Positions 49,094-57,642 of a stretch of DNA of 64,000 nucleotides are shown here, in pieces; the first letter of the stretch is position 1; each line of letters starts with the position of its first letter. Both the position numbers and the translations under genes were made by a program. Where the stretch lies: positions 1-64,000 of the forward strand of contig JAEUOT010000010.1 of NCBI GenBank assembly GCA_016790705.1. The letters are read 5' to 3'. The notes under the pieces were generated by a model. That model worked only from the letters and a program-made list of their open reading frames with translations, did not search any database and had not been told where the DNA came from. Source of the stretch: Hydrogenophaga sp. (lineage in GTDB: Bacteria; Pseudomonadota; Gammaproteobacteria; Burkholderiales; Burkholderiaceae_C).

Positions 49094-50074
49094 ATGAAAG
49101 CCCTGCGCTGCAACGCCTTCGGCCCCATCAACACCCTGCGCGTCGAAGACGTTCCCGCCCCCGCCCCGGCCGCCGGCCAGGTGCTGGTGGACGTGCACGC
49201 GGCCTCCATCAACTTCCCCGACGCGCTGATGGTGCAAGGCCTCTACCAGGTCAAACCACCCCTGCCCTTCACGCCCGGCGCCGAACTGGCCGGCGTCGTC
49301 AGCGCCGTGGGCGACGGGGTGCAGCGTGTGAAGGTCGGCGACCGCGTGGTCTGCTCCACCGGCACCGGCGCGTTCGCCGAACAGGCCGTGGCCGACGCGG
49401 CCAAGGTCATCCCCCTGCCCGAGGGCATGGACTATGCGGCCGGCGCGTCCTTCGTGCTGGTGTACGGCACCTCGCTGCACGCGCTGCAGACCATTGGCAA
49501 ACTGCAGGCGGGTGAGACCCTGCTGGTGCTCGGCGCGGCGGGCGGCGTGGGCATCGCGGCCATCGAAATCGCCAAGGCCATGGGCGCGCGCGTCATCGCC
49601 GCCGCCTCCAGCGACGAGAAGCGCGCACTGGCCCGGCAGGCCGGTGCCGACGAAACCGTGGACTACACCCAGCCCGAATGGCGCCGCGAGGTGGAGCGCC
49701 TGACCGACGGCAAGGGCGCCGACGTGGTCTACGACGCGGTCGGCGGGCCGTACGCCGAACCCGCCCTGCGCGCCACCGCGTGGCGCGGCCGTTACCTGGT
49801 GGTGGGCTTTGCTGCGGGCGACATCCCCAAGCTGCCGCTGAACCTGACCCTGCTGAAAGAGCGCGCCATCCTCGGCGTGTTCTGGGGCGCTGCCATGTCC
49901 AAAGACCCAAAGCAGCTCATCGCCGACCTCCAACAACTGGCCGGCTGGTTCCAGGCCGGCAAGCTCAAACCGCCGGTGACCGAGCGCGTGAATCTGGACC
50001 AAGCGGCCGACGCCATCGAGCGCCTGGCGGGCCGGAAGGCCATGGGCAAGATCGTGGTGCTGCCGCGGGGGTGA
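49094..50074 (+). CDS. NADPH:quinone oxidoreductase family protein
   Basis: A 326-residue zinc-free MDR enzyme related to quinone oxidoreductases and enoyl reductases. It shows SINFPDALMVQGLYQVKPPLPF, the coenzyme motif LLVLGAAGGVGIAAIEIAKAMG and ADVVYDAVGG. The substrate may be an enoyl intermediate of the same pathway. It is the last gene of the rightward operon and converges on the transporter operon. Confidence 0.9.
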   Translation: MKALRCNAFGPINTLRVEDVPAPAPAAGQVLVDVHAASINFPDALMVQGLYQVKPPLPFTPGAELAGVVSAVGDGVQRVKVGDRVVCSTGTGAFAEQAVADAAKVIPLPEGMDYAAGASFVLVYGTSLHALQTIGKLQAGETLLVLGAAGGVGIAAIEIAKAMGARVIAAASSDEKRALARQAGADETVDYTQPEWRREVERLTDGKGADVVYDAVGGPYAEPALRATAWRGRYLVVGFAAGDIPKLPLNLTLLKERAILGVFWGAAMSKDPKQLIADLQQLAGWFQAGKLKPPVTERVNLDQAADAIERLAGRKAMGKIVVLPRG

Positions 50075-50228
50075 GCGGAAGTTGGTCATGCCTGCCAAAC
50101 GGCGCAGGCGTGCTGAGCGTTCGGGTGCGCCCGCTGCAGCTTGTGAAAGGCGGGTGTGCAGCGTCGTCCGAAGCTCGCAGCACATCGCACCCTGTCAGCC
50201 GCGCCAGCCCGCAACGGGCCTAGCCACC

Positions 50229-50846
50229 TCACCCACCCGAAAGACTGTGCCCACCTTCTTGCAGACCCGGCCCCAGGTGCCGGGTGCAGTTGTACAGCAG
50301 CACCGTGTGGGGTGGCACGGCGTCCACCACCGTGACGGCGGTGTTGCCCAGGCGTGCGGTGAGCACCGCGCCATCGGGGTGCACGGGCAGGTGGGCCAGC
50401 CACTGGCGGATGGTCAGGCCGTGTGAGACGACCACCAGCGGGCCTGGCAGGAGGGCGCGCAGGGCCAGCAGGGCGCGCCAGGCGCGAACGCAGCGGTCGG
50501 CAAAGGCCTGCATCGATTCGCCGCCCGGCGGGGCCTCGGCCATGTGCAGCGGGTCTTGCGGCAGGGCGTCGTAGGGCTGGCCGCGCCAGTCGCCGAAGTC
50601 GCGCTCGCGCAGCTCGGGCCGCCATGCCACGGGGTGGCCGGGGCCGTGGGCGCCGATGACTTCGGCCGTCTGGCGGGCGCGCAGCAGGTCGCTGCTGATG
50701 AGGCCGGCCACCGGTTCGCGGGCCAGGCGCAGGGCCACGGCTCGGGCCTGGGCATGGCCGCGGGCAGATAGCGGTGTGTCCGGCGGTTGCATGATGCGCG
50801 CCGTGTTGAGCGCGGTTTCGCCGTGGCGCACCAGCAGAATGCTCAC
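50229..50846 (-). CDS. Histidine phosphatase family protein
   Basis: A 205-residue branch 1 histidine phosphatase. LLVRHGE with the RHG catalytic histidine (His8) is at the N-terminus, LRARQTAEVIG follows, and the second histidine lies in VVSHGLTIRQWL. Substrate unknown. It is translationally coupled (4-base overlap) to the lactonase gene, at the end of the transporter operon. A role in the phosphorylated-intermediate chemistry of this cluster is conceivable but unsupported. Confidence 0.85.
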   Translation of the reverse strand: MSILLVRHGETALNTARIMQPPDTPLSARGHAQARAVALRLAREPVAGLISSDLLRARQTAEVIGAHGPGHPVAWRPELRERDFGDWRGQPYDALPQDPLHMAEAPPGGESMQAFADRCVRAWRALLALRALLPGPLVVVSHGLTIRQWLAHLPVHPDGAVLTARLGNTAVTVVDAVPPHTVLLYNCTRHLGPGLQEGGHSLSGG

Positions 50847-51688
50847 GGCAGCCCGGCGTGGGGCACGTCCACCCGCACGGTCTGGATGCGGCCCTGGCGC
50901 AGCGCGCCCTTCTCCGGGCCGATGCCGGGAGCGGTGCAGACATACAAAGTGCGCCCGTCTTGGCCACCGAGCATGCAGGCGTAGCTGTGCTGCGCGCCGC
51001 TGGAGACGGACTGCAGCACGCGCCCACCTTCGGCCACGCGCAGCACCTGACGGCCGCGCGCGTCAGCCACCCAGATGGCACCGTCGGCGTCCAGGCACAG
51101 CCCATCGACGAACACGCCGGGCAGGTGGGCCCACAGGCGGCGCGCGCCCAGGTCGCCGGTGGCGGGGTTCACGTCGAAGGCGGCGAGGCGGTTGGCGTGG
51201 GTCTCGGCCACGATCAGGGTGCGGCCGTCGGGCGTGAGGGCCATGCCGTTGGGAAAGGTCAGGTCGTCGGCCGCGACGTGCACGCTGTTGTCGGCGTCCA
51301 CGCGCAGCAGCCGGGTGCTGCGGGGCGGTTCGTCGGCGTACAGGTCGAAGCCGAAGTTGCCCACATAGGCGCGGCCCTTCGCATCGACCACCATGTCGTT
51401 GCAGTGCCCGCCGGCGAGCGCCGCCAGCTCGGCCACAGTGTCCAGCGCATCGCCGCGGTGCAGCAGCAGGCGGCGGTCGTGCATGGACACGACGAGCAGG
51501 CTGCCGTCGGGCCGCCAGCCCAGGCCGCTGGGGCTGCCCGGCACGGCACACTCGGCGCGCAGGTCGCCCTGCGCGCCGGCCGAAAACACCTGGGCATGGA
51601 AAAAGTCGGAGAACCAGAGGCGACCCGCGTGCCAGCGCGGCGCTTCCGCGAAGCACAGGCCTTCGACGAAGGGTGTCAGCGCGTTCAT
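50843..51688 (-). CDS. SMP-30/gluconolactonase/LRE family lactonase
   Basis: A 281-residue six-bladed beta-propeller hydrolase. Segments include PRWHAGRLWFSDF, GGHCNDMVVDAKGRAYVGNFGFD with the metal-binding Asn-Asp, FPNGMALTPDGRTL and VFVDGLCLDADGAIWVAD. Family members open sugar or gamma/delta lactones. Placed between the importer and the phosphatase, it may open the lactone of a hydroxy acid before CoA activation (inference). It starts 25 bases after the binding-protein gene. Confidence 0.87.
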   Translation of the reverse strand: MNALTPFVEGLCFAEAPRWHAGRLWFSDFFHAQVFSAGAQGDLRAECAVPGSPSGLGWRPDGSLLVVSMHDRRLLLHRGDALDTVAELAALAGGHCNDMVVDAKGRAYVGNFGFDLYADEPPRSTRLLRVDADNSVHVAADDLTFPNGMALTPDGRTLIVAETHANRLAAFDVNPATGDLGARRLWAHLPGVFVDGLCLDADGAIWVADARGRQVLRVAEGGRVLQSVSSGAQHSYACMLGGQDGRTLYVCTAPGIGPEKGALRQGRIQTVRVDVPHAGLP

Positions 51689-51713
51689 CGGGTCGCCTCG
51701 GTGGATCAGGCCA

Positions 51714-52880
51714 TCACTGGAAGCTGGCGATGGCCATTTCCTTGATCTTGCCGTTCTCCACCACCGCCACGCGGGTCTTGGCGGTGGAGCCGCCCTTGGC
51801 GTCCACACCGTCCAGGTTGTGCGGGTTCTGGCTCAGCTTGAGCGCCTTGAAACCCTTGTCGAGGTTGGCGCGGATGGCGGCGGCGTCGCTGGTGGTGCCG
51901 GCCAGCTTCATGGCCTGGGCGGTGGCCAGCATGGCGGTGTAGTTCAGCGACATTTCCGAGGCCGGGTCACGGCCGGGGTAGGCCTTGAGCCAGCTGCCCA
52001 CGAAGGCCTTGGCGCCGGGGGTGGCGTCGTCGATCAGCGGCAGCACGCCGATGGCGCCTTCGAGCATGGCGTAGTTGCCGCCCAGGATGGGCTTCATCTG
52101 GTCCATCTTGGCCTGGTCGATGATGACGAAGCCGCCCTTGAAGCCCAGTTCACGGGCCTGCTTGACGACCAGCGCGGTCGGCTCGGAAGCACCACCGATG
52201 AACAGCACGTCGGGCTTGGACGCCAGCACCTTGCTCACGCCGCTGTAGAAGTCGGTGGCGCGGTTGTAGCTCATGGGGTTCTCGGCCACCACCTGGCCGC
52301 CAGCGGCGGTCCAGGCCGGCACGAAGGCCTTGGTCCAGGCCTTGGCGTAGTCGTGGTCGGCGTTGGCAATGGCCACCTTCTTGCCGAACTTGGCCTGCGC
52401 GTGTTTGACGAAGGCCGGGATGTAGGAGGTGAATTCCGGCGGGATGCGCAGCGTCAGCGGGTTGCCGCGCGCGGTGATCTCGGGCACGCTGGTGTAGGAC
52501 AGCAGCAGCGTCCTGGAAGCGACGTTCTTGGTCTGGATGGCGAAGCTGCCGCCGGAGTGCGGCGTCATGACCACCGGGGTCTTGTGTTCCTGCACCAGGC
52601 GCTGGAAGTTGATGCCGGTCTCGGCCGGGTTGTACTTGTCGTCCAGCGGGACGACCTCGAACTGCACCTTCTTGCCGGCCACCTCGAAGCCCGAGGCGTT
52701 GAGTTCGTCCAGGGCGAACTTCAGGCCGTCCAGCGTGTTCTTGCCGTACTGCGCAGCGCCGCCGCTGAGCGGGCCGGAGTAGCCGATCTTCACGACTTCC
52801 TGTGCCTGCACAGGCGCCGATGCCAACAGCCCGGCCACGGCTAGCGCGCCGGCGATCTGGGTGAATTGCCTTCTGATCAT
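51714..52880 (-). CDS. Branched-chain-type ABC transporter substrate-binding protein
   Basis: A 388-residue periplasmic binding protein of the LivJ/LivK class. The signal peptide (1-26, ending APVQAQ) is followed by VVKIGYSGPLSGGAAQYGKNTLDGLKFALDE. In such clusters these proteins often bind aromatic or alicyclic carboxylates rather than amino acids. It lies after livF, with a small CGAGCC/GGCTCG stem in the gap. Confidence 0.9.
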   Translation of the reverse strand: MIRRQFTQIAGALAVAGLLASAPVQAQEVVKIGYSGPLSGGAAQYGKNTLDGLKFALDELNASGFEVAGKKVQFEVVPLDDKYNPAETGINFQRLVQEHKTPVVMTPHSGGSFAIQTKNVASRTLLLSYTSVPEITARGNPLTLRIPPEFTSYIPAFVKHAQAKFGKKVAIANADHDYAKAWTKAFVPAWTAAGGQVVAENPMSYNRATDFYSGVSKVLASKPDVLFIGGASEPTALVVKQARELGFKGGFVIIDQAKMDQMKPILGGNYAMLEGAIGVLPLIDDATPGAKAFVGSWLKAYPGRDPASEMSLNYTAMLATAQAMKLAGTTSDAAAIRANLDKGFKALKLSQNPHNLDGVDAKGGSTAKTRVAVVENGKIKEMAIASFQ

Positions 52881-52911
52881 GAGAGTCTCCTGGGGGTGGG
52901 TGGAAAGGAAT

Positions 52912-52924
52912 CGAGCCAGGCTCG
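52912..52924 (-). other. Small intercistronic stem-loop
   Basis: CGAGCC-A-GGCTCG lies between livF and the binding-protein gene. With no T-run it is not a terminator. It might stabilise the message of the binding protein, which is usually needed in excess, or be chance. Confidence 0.3.
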
Positions 52925-52954
52925 CGGGTGGCAAACGGGCGAACGAGGAACCGG

Positions 52955-53662
52955 TCAGGCGCCGATGTAGGCCTTGCGCACGGCCTCGTTGTTCATGAGG
53001 CTGTCGCGGTCGCCTTCGAGCACGATGCGGCCGCGTTCGATGACGTAGGCGCGGCTGGCGATCTTGAGGGCCGCGTAGGCGTTCTGTTCGGCCAGCAGCA
53101 CGGTGGTGCCGGCGGCGTTGATGCCCTTGACGACCTCGAACACCTGCTTGACCACCAGCGGCGCCAGACCCAGCGAGGGCTCGTCGAGCAGCAAAACCTG
53201 GGGCCGCCCCATGAGCGAACGGCCGATGGCCACCATCTGCTGCTGGCCACCGCTGAGCGAGCCGGCCGCGTCGTGGCGCTTCTCGGCCAGGATGGGGAAC
53301 AGGGCCATCACCTGGTCGAGCCGGCGCTGGTTCTCGGCCTTGTCGCGGTGGTGCACGTAGGCACCGAGCATCAGGTTCTTGAGCACCGACATCTGCGGGA
53401 ACAGCTTGCGCCCTTCCGGGCACTGCACCACGCCGTGGCGCACCACCTGTGAGGGCTTCATGCCGCGCAGCGAGGTGCTGCCCAGGGCGATGTCGCCACC
53501 CGAGATGGGCGTGAGGCCGGAGATGGCACGGAAGATCGAACTCTTGCCCGCGCCGTTGGCGCCCAGCAGCACCACCAGTTCGCCGGCCTCGACGTGCAGG
53601 TTGACGTTCTCCAGCGCGCGGAAGGCGCCATAGTGGAGCGAGACATCCTTAAATGTCAGCAT
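52955..53662 (-). CDS. livF: ABC transporter ATP-binding protein, LivF-like
   Basis: A 235-residue ATPase. Walker A is [10 protein letters not shown], the signature is [16 protein letters not shown], and Walker B is [12 protein letters not shown]. With LivG it powers the importer. Its start overlaps livG by 14 bases. Confidence 0.92.
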   Translation of the reverse strand: MLTFKDVSLHYGAFRALENVNLHVEAGELVVLLGANGAGKSSIFRAISGLTPISGGDIALGSTSLRGMKPSQVVRHGVVQCPEGRKLFPQMSVLKNLMLGAYVHHRDKAENQRRLDQVMALFPILAEKRHDAAGSLSGGQQQMVAIGRSLMGRPQVLLLDEPSLGLAPLVVKQVFEVVKGINAAGTTVLLAEQNAYAALKIASRAYVIERGRIVLEGDRDSLMNNEAVRKAYIGA

Positions 53663-54422
53663 GGTCGCTCCCCAGGTAGGCGTCGATCACGGCCGGGTTG
53701 GCCTTGACCTCGGCGGGCGTGCCTTCGGCGATCTTCTCGCCGTAGCTGAGCACCAGGATCTTGTCGGCCAGGCTCATGATCATGTCCATCTTGTGTTCGA
53801 TCAGGCAGACGGTCAGGCCGTTGCCGATCATCTTGCGGATCAGCGCGGCCAGGCCGACGGTCTCCTCCGGGTTGACGCCGCCGGCCGGTTCGTCGAGCAG
53901 CACCAGGCGCGGTTCGGTGGCCAGCGCCAGCGCGAAGGCCACGCGCTTGCGCTCTTCCTGCGAGATGTCGCCGGCCAGCCGGTGTTCCAGGTGGGCCAGG
54001 CCCACGAAGTCCAGCGCGTTGCGCGCCTTCTCGCGGCAGATGCGTTCCTCTTCCTTCAGGCGCGACGAGCCGACCAGCACGTCCAGCAGGCCCGAGCGGG
54101 TGCGCAGGCGGTGGCCGACGATGAGGTTGTCGAGCACGCTGGCGTTGTCGAACAGCGTGGTGGCCTGGAAGGTGCGCGCCACGCCGAGGCGGGCCACCGC
54201 GTCGGTGCGCAGCGAGGTGATGTCGCGCCCGTCGTAGGTGATGGTGCCCGAGGTGGGCTTGTGCACGCCGCTGATGAGATTGAAGAAGGTCGTCTTGCCG
54301 GCGCCGTTGGGGCCGATGATGGCGTTGATCTTGCCTTCTTCGATGGTGGTGGAGACGTTGTTGACGGCCGCGTTGCCGCCGAACTTCTTGGTCAGGTGTT
54401 CGATCTTGAGCATGGACTTCAC
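53649..54422 (-). CDS. livG: ABC transporter ATP-binding protein, LivG-like
   Basis: A 257-residue ATPase with [17 protein letters not shown] (Walker A), the LivG-type signature [35 protein letters not shown], and a C-terminal [18 protein letters not shown] switch region. Its start overlaps livM by 4 bases. Partner of LivF. Confidence 0.92.
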   Translation of the reverse strand: MKSMLKIEHLTKKFGGNAAVNNVSTTIEEGKINAIIGPNGAGKTTFFNLISGVHKPTSGTITYDGRDITSLRTDAVARLGVARTFQATTLFDNASVLDNLIVGHRLRTRSGLLDVLVGSSRLKEEERICREKARNALDFVGLAHLEHRLAGDISQEERKRVAFALALATEPRLVLLDEPAGGVNPEETVGLAALIRKMIGNGLTVCLIEHKMDMIMSLADKILVLSYGEKIAEGTPAEVKANPAVIDAYLGSDHADI

Positions 54423-55393
54423 CCCTGCTTGGTGGTGTCGCGGGCGGCGGCGGCCTTGCGCGCGCGCCAGCCCAGCCAGGAGCCCACCACGCCGTGCGGC
54501 AGGTAGATCACCAGCAGGATCAGGATGGGGCCGAAGATGACGAAGCGGTACTCCTGCAGGAACTGCAGGTACTGCGTGATCCAGGGCACGGAGATGGAGC
54601 CCAGCAGCGGGCCGATGAGCGTGCCCAGGCCGCCGACCAGCATGTACATGGTCATGTCGAAGGTGTGCGCCACGCTGGCGATGTCAGGCCCCAGGAAGCG
54701 CACGAAGCCGGCGTACAGCGCACCTGCCCAGCCGGCGTACAGCACCGAGATCAGGAAGGCCAGCAGCTTGTTGCGCATCAGGTTGATGCCCAGCGCCTCG
54801 GCCAGGTCGTCGCCATTGCGGATGGCCATGAAGGTGCGGCCGAGCAGCGAGTTGACTATGCGCCGCATGGCCCACACGCCGACGACCAGGAAGAAGTACA
54901 TGAGGTAGTACAGCTCGCGCGGCGTTTCAAAGCCGAAGTCGCCGATGGGCTCGGGCGCCGGGATGCCGATGATGCCCACGGGGCCGTGGGTGAGGTCGTC
55001 CCACTTCTCGATCACCAGGAAGATGATGTAGCCCACGCAGAGCGTGAAGATGGAGAAGTAGTGACCCTTCAGCCGCAACGAGACCCAGCCCAACGGCAGG
55101 CCAATGGCCACGGTGATGACACCGGACAGGAAGAACGAAAGCCAGTATGAATAGCCATGGTCCACGGTGAGGATGCCCACAGCGTAGGCGCCGATGGCCA
55201 TGAAGCCGGCGTGCGCCAGGTTGAACTGACCGGTGTAGCCGACGATGAGGTTCAGCCCCAGGGTGGCGATGGCGAACAGGTAGGCCGTGGACATCACCGT
55301 GAGGTGGTAGTCGTTGCCCGCGACAAAGGGGAAGACCAGACCGGCCAGCAGCAGCAGGGCCCAGCCCAGTGGGCCGTGAAGACGTTCCATCAT
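54419..55393 (-). CDS. livM: Branched-chain-type ABC permease, LivM-like
   Basis: A 324-residue inner-membrane permease with about eight hydrophobic segments. Typical LivM motifs are GLNLIVGYTGQFNLAHAGFMAIGAY and SVLYAGWAGALYAGFVRFLGP. It forms the channel with LivH and starts 1 base after the livH stop. Confidence 0.92.
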   Translation of the reverse strand: MMERLHGPLGWALLLLAGLVFPFVAGNDYHLTVMSTAYLFAIATLGLNLIVGYTGQFNLAHAGFMAIGAYAVGILTVDHGYSYWLSFFLSGVITVAIGLPLGWVSLRLKGHYFSIFTLCVGYIIFLVIEKWDDLTHGPVGIIGIPAPEPIGDFGFETPRELYYLMYFFLVVGVWAMRRIVNSLLGRTFMAIRNGDDLAEALGINLMRNKLLAFLISVLYAGWAGALYAGFVRFLGPDIASVAHTFDMTMYMLVGGLGTLIGPLLGSISVPWITQYLQFLQEYRFVIFGPILILLVIYLPHGVVGSWLGWRARKAAAARDTTKQG

Positions 55394-55394
55394 G

Positions 55395-56255
55395 TCAGTG
55401 CGCTCCCTTGAAGATGCCCTGCGGACGGAACGACAGGATGACCACGAGCGCGACGAAGGCGATGATGTCCTTGTAGTGGTCGGAGACGTAGAAGGCGCCG
55501 AAGGACTCGGCGAAACCGATGATCAGACCGCCCAGGATGGCGCCGGGCACACTGCCCATGCCTCCCAGGATGATGATGACGAAGGCCTTGGTGATGACCA
55601 GGTGCCCCATGGCCGGATAGACCAGGTTGATGGGCGCGTACAGCGTGGCGGCAAAGGCCGCGAGCACGCCCGAGACGGCAAAGGTCAGCATGGCGACGCG
55701 GTTGGCGTCGATGCCGACCAGCGAGGCGCCTTCGCGGTTCTGCGCCATGGCGATGATGGTCGAACCCATGACCGTGCGCGTGAGGAACAGGTGCAGCGCG
55801 AGCATGAGCGCAAAGGCCGCCGCAATGATCAGCAGGCGCTGCGCCGGCGCGGTGATGCCGCCAAAGTCGAAGATGCCGGTGTAGGGCGTGGGCATGCGCA
55901 GGAAGTCCGGGCCCCAGATGACCTGCACGCCGGCTTCGAGGAACAGCAGCAGGCCGATGGCCGCGATCATGGGATGCAGGCCGGTTTCGTGGCGCAGCGG
56001 GTGGAACACCAGGCGCTCGGCCGCCGCAGCCAGCACCGCCACCACCGCCGCTGCGCCCAGCATGGCCAGCCAGTAGTTCACCTCCCACCGGGTCATGAGG
56101 GTGTAGGCGATGAACGCGCCCACCATGTAGAAGGCGCCATGCGCGAAGTTGGGCACGTGCAGGATGCCGTAGACCAGGGTCAGGCCCAGCGCCACGAGGC
56201 TGTAGATGCCCCCCAGCGTGAGGCCGTTAAGCACCTGTTGGAGAAAGATTTCCAC
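55395..56255 (-). CDS. livH: Branched-chain-type ABC permease, LivH-like
   Basis: A 286-residue permease, first gene of livHMGFK-lactonase-phosphatase. A GTG start at 56255 (EIFLQQVLNGLTLGGIYSLVALGLTLVYG) matches the usual LivH N-terminus. An in-frame ATG at 56294 would add 13 residues and cannot be excluded, as no strong ribosome site favours either. LHVPNFAHGAFYMVGAF and IILGGMGSVPGAILGG are family signatures. Confidence 0.9.
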   Translation of the reverse strand: MEIFLQQVLNGLTLGGIYSLVALGLTLVYGILHVPNFAHGAFYMVGAFIAYTLMTRWEVNYWLAMLGAAAVVAVLAAAAERLVFHPLRHETGLHPMIAAIGLLLFLEAGVQVIWGPDFLRMPTPYTGIFDFGGITAPAQRLLIIAAAFALMLALHLFLTRTVMGSTIIAMAQNREGASLVGIDANRVAMLTFAVSGVLAAFAATLYAPINLVYPAMGHLVITKAFVIIILGGMGSVPGAILGGLIIGFAESFGAFYVSDHYKDIIAFVALVVILSFRPQGIFKGAH

Positions 56256-56312
56256 GTTCAGAACACTTTCAAGGGTTGTGGATGCAGGGGCCATCCGTTC
56301 CAGATTTTTGGC

Positions 56313-56343
56313 ACTATATGCTGCAGAGTGGAACAAATGCCAA
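56313..56343 (-). promoter_or_regulatory. Promoter of the transporter operon with candidate IclR site E
   Basis: On the minus strand TTGGCA (56343-56338) and TATAGT (56318-56313) are 19 bases apart. The spacer holds GCTGCAGAGTGGAACA (plus strand 56320-56335), which agrees with site A at 11 of 16 positions, including CTGCA and GAACA. The promoter is ~60 bases before the GTG start of livH. Confidence 0.4.
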
Positions 56344-56438
56344 GGGGTAAACCCTCTGGACATCACCTTGGTGACACGCGGATTCCTGGCTGATCGACAC
56401 CATTCAACCCAGAGAAAACATGTGAAAACTTGACCTGA

Positions 56439-56454
56439 TGTTCTGCTTGGCAAA
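56439..56454 (-). promoter_or_regulatory. Candidate IclR operator, site D
   Basis: Minus-strand TTTGCCAAGCAGAACA matches site A at 12 of 16 positions. It lies 22 bases before the GST-like start, directly after a TTGACC (56430-56435) that could be its -35 box. Together with site E it brackets the livH/GST intergenic region. Confidence 0.4.
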
Positions 56455-56475
56455 CCAAATCAACACACCCACCCG

Positions 56476-57588
56476 ATGAACCGCACACCTGTCTACCGGC
56501 TCTACGGCTCCGAGCTGAGCTACTTCACGGGCAAGGTGCGCGCCTACCTGCGCTGGGCCGGCCTGCCCTTCGACGAGGTGCTCTCGGACGCGGAGGTGTA
56601 CCGCCAGGTCATCGTGCCCGGCGTGGGTGCGGCGGTGATCCCGGTGCTGAGCACACCCGCGGGCGAGTTGCTGCAGGACAGCACCGACATCATCGACACG
56701 CTGGACGCCCGCCACGCGGGGCGCGATGGCGTGCCGTCGGTGTACCCGGCCGGGCCGCTGCAGAAGCTGGCGAGCCTGATGCTCGAAACCTATGGCGACG
56801 AGTGGCTGGTCATCCCGGCCATGCACTACCGCTGGCACCACAACCGGGAATGGGCCATCGCGCAGTTCGGCGCACTCAATGCACCGCGAGCATCGCCCGA
56901 AGAACAGCGGCAGATTGGCGCGCGGCGCGCCGCCCCCTTTGCCGCGGCGGCCGAGCTGCTGGGCGCCACACCGCCGCTGCACGCGGCGGTGGAAGCGAGC
57001 TACGAAGCGCTGCTGCAGGAGCTGGACACCCACCTGGCGCGCCACCCTGCCCTGCTGGGCGGCGCGGCCACCATGGGCGACTTCGGCTTGATCGGGCCGC
57101 TGTATGCGCACCTCTGGCGCGACCCGGCCGCCGGCGAGCTGATGCGGCGCCGGGCGCCCCATGTGGCGCGCTGGGTCGAGCAGCTGCAGTTTCGCCCCGC
57201 CGAACTGCGCGGCCCCCTGCTGCCCGACGATGCGATTCCCGACACGCTCGAACCGGTGCTGCGCCGCATGGCGCGCGAGCAGTTGCCCGTGCTGGTGGAC
57301 AGCGCGCACCGGGTCCGCCGGTGGATGGGCGAAAACCCCGGCCAGCCGCTGCCGCGCACGCTGGGACAACAGCCGTTCACGCTGGAAGGCTGCACCGGCG
57401 AACGCATCGTGCGACCCTACAGCCTGTGGATGCTGCAGCGTGTGCGGGACCACCTGACCAGCCTGGACGAGGCCGACCACCAGCGGGCCGCCGCCTGGCT
57501 GTGCGCGCTCGGGGCCGAACAGCTGCTGGACTTCCCGGACCCGCCCCGGCTGGCACGCGATCGCCTGTCGGTCAAGCCGGTGCACTGA
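56476..57588 (+). CDS. Glutathione S-transferase family protein with C-terminal extension
   Basis: A 370-residue protein. Residues 1-~85 are a GST N-terminal thioredoxin-like fold (YRLYGSELSYFTGKVRAYLRWAGLPFDEV..QDSTDIIDTLD), followed by an all-helical GST C-terminal domain to ~250. About 110 further residues (ending LARDRLSVKPVH) are beyond the normal GST length of 200-230 and not recognised. It could take part in isomerisation or conjugation within the pathway. It diverges from the importer and precedes a thiolase. Confidence 0.8.
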   Translation: MNRTPVYRLYGSELSYFTGKVRAYLRWAGLPFDEVLSDAEVYRQVIVPGVGAAVIPVLSTPAGELLQDSTDIIDTLDARHAGRDGVPSVYPAGPLQKLASLMLETYGDEWLVIPAMHYRWHHNREWAIAQFGALNAPRASPEEQRQIGARRAAPFAAAAELLGATPPLHAAVEASYEALLQELDTHLARHPALLGGAATMGDFGLIGPLYAHLWRDPAAGELMRRRAPHVARWVEQLQFRPAELRGPLLPDDAIPDTLEPVLRRMAREQLPVLVDSAHRVRRWMGENPGQPLPRTLGQQPFTLEGCTGERIVRPYSLWMLQRVRDHLTSLDEADHQRAAAWLCALGAEQLLDFPDPPRLARDRLSVKPVH

Positions 57589-57642
57589 ACCGAACCCTTC
57601 CCACCCAGGACACCAGAAACCTTTTCACGAAAGCCCAGCCCC

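Noticed and set aside
56256-56294. An extended livH start at 56294
   Set aside because: Family proteins normally start at the EIFLQQ segment; the extension has no conserved character, though it is kept as an alternative in the livH entry.
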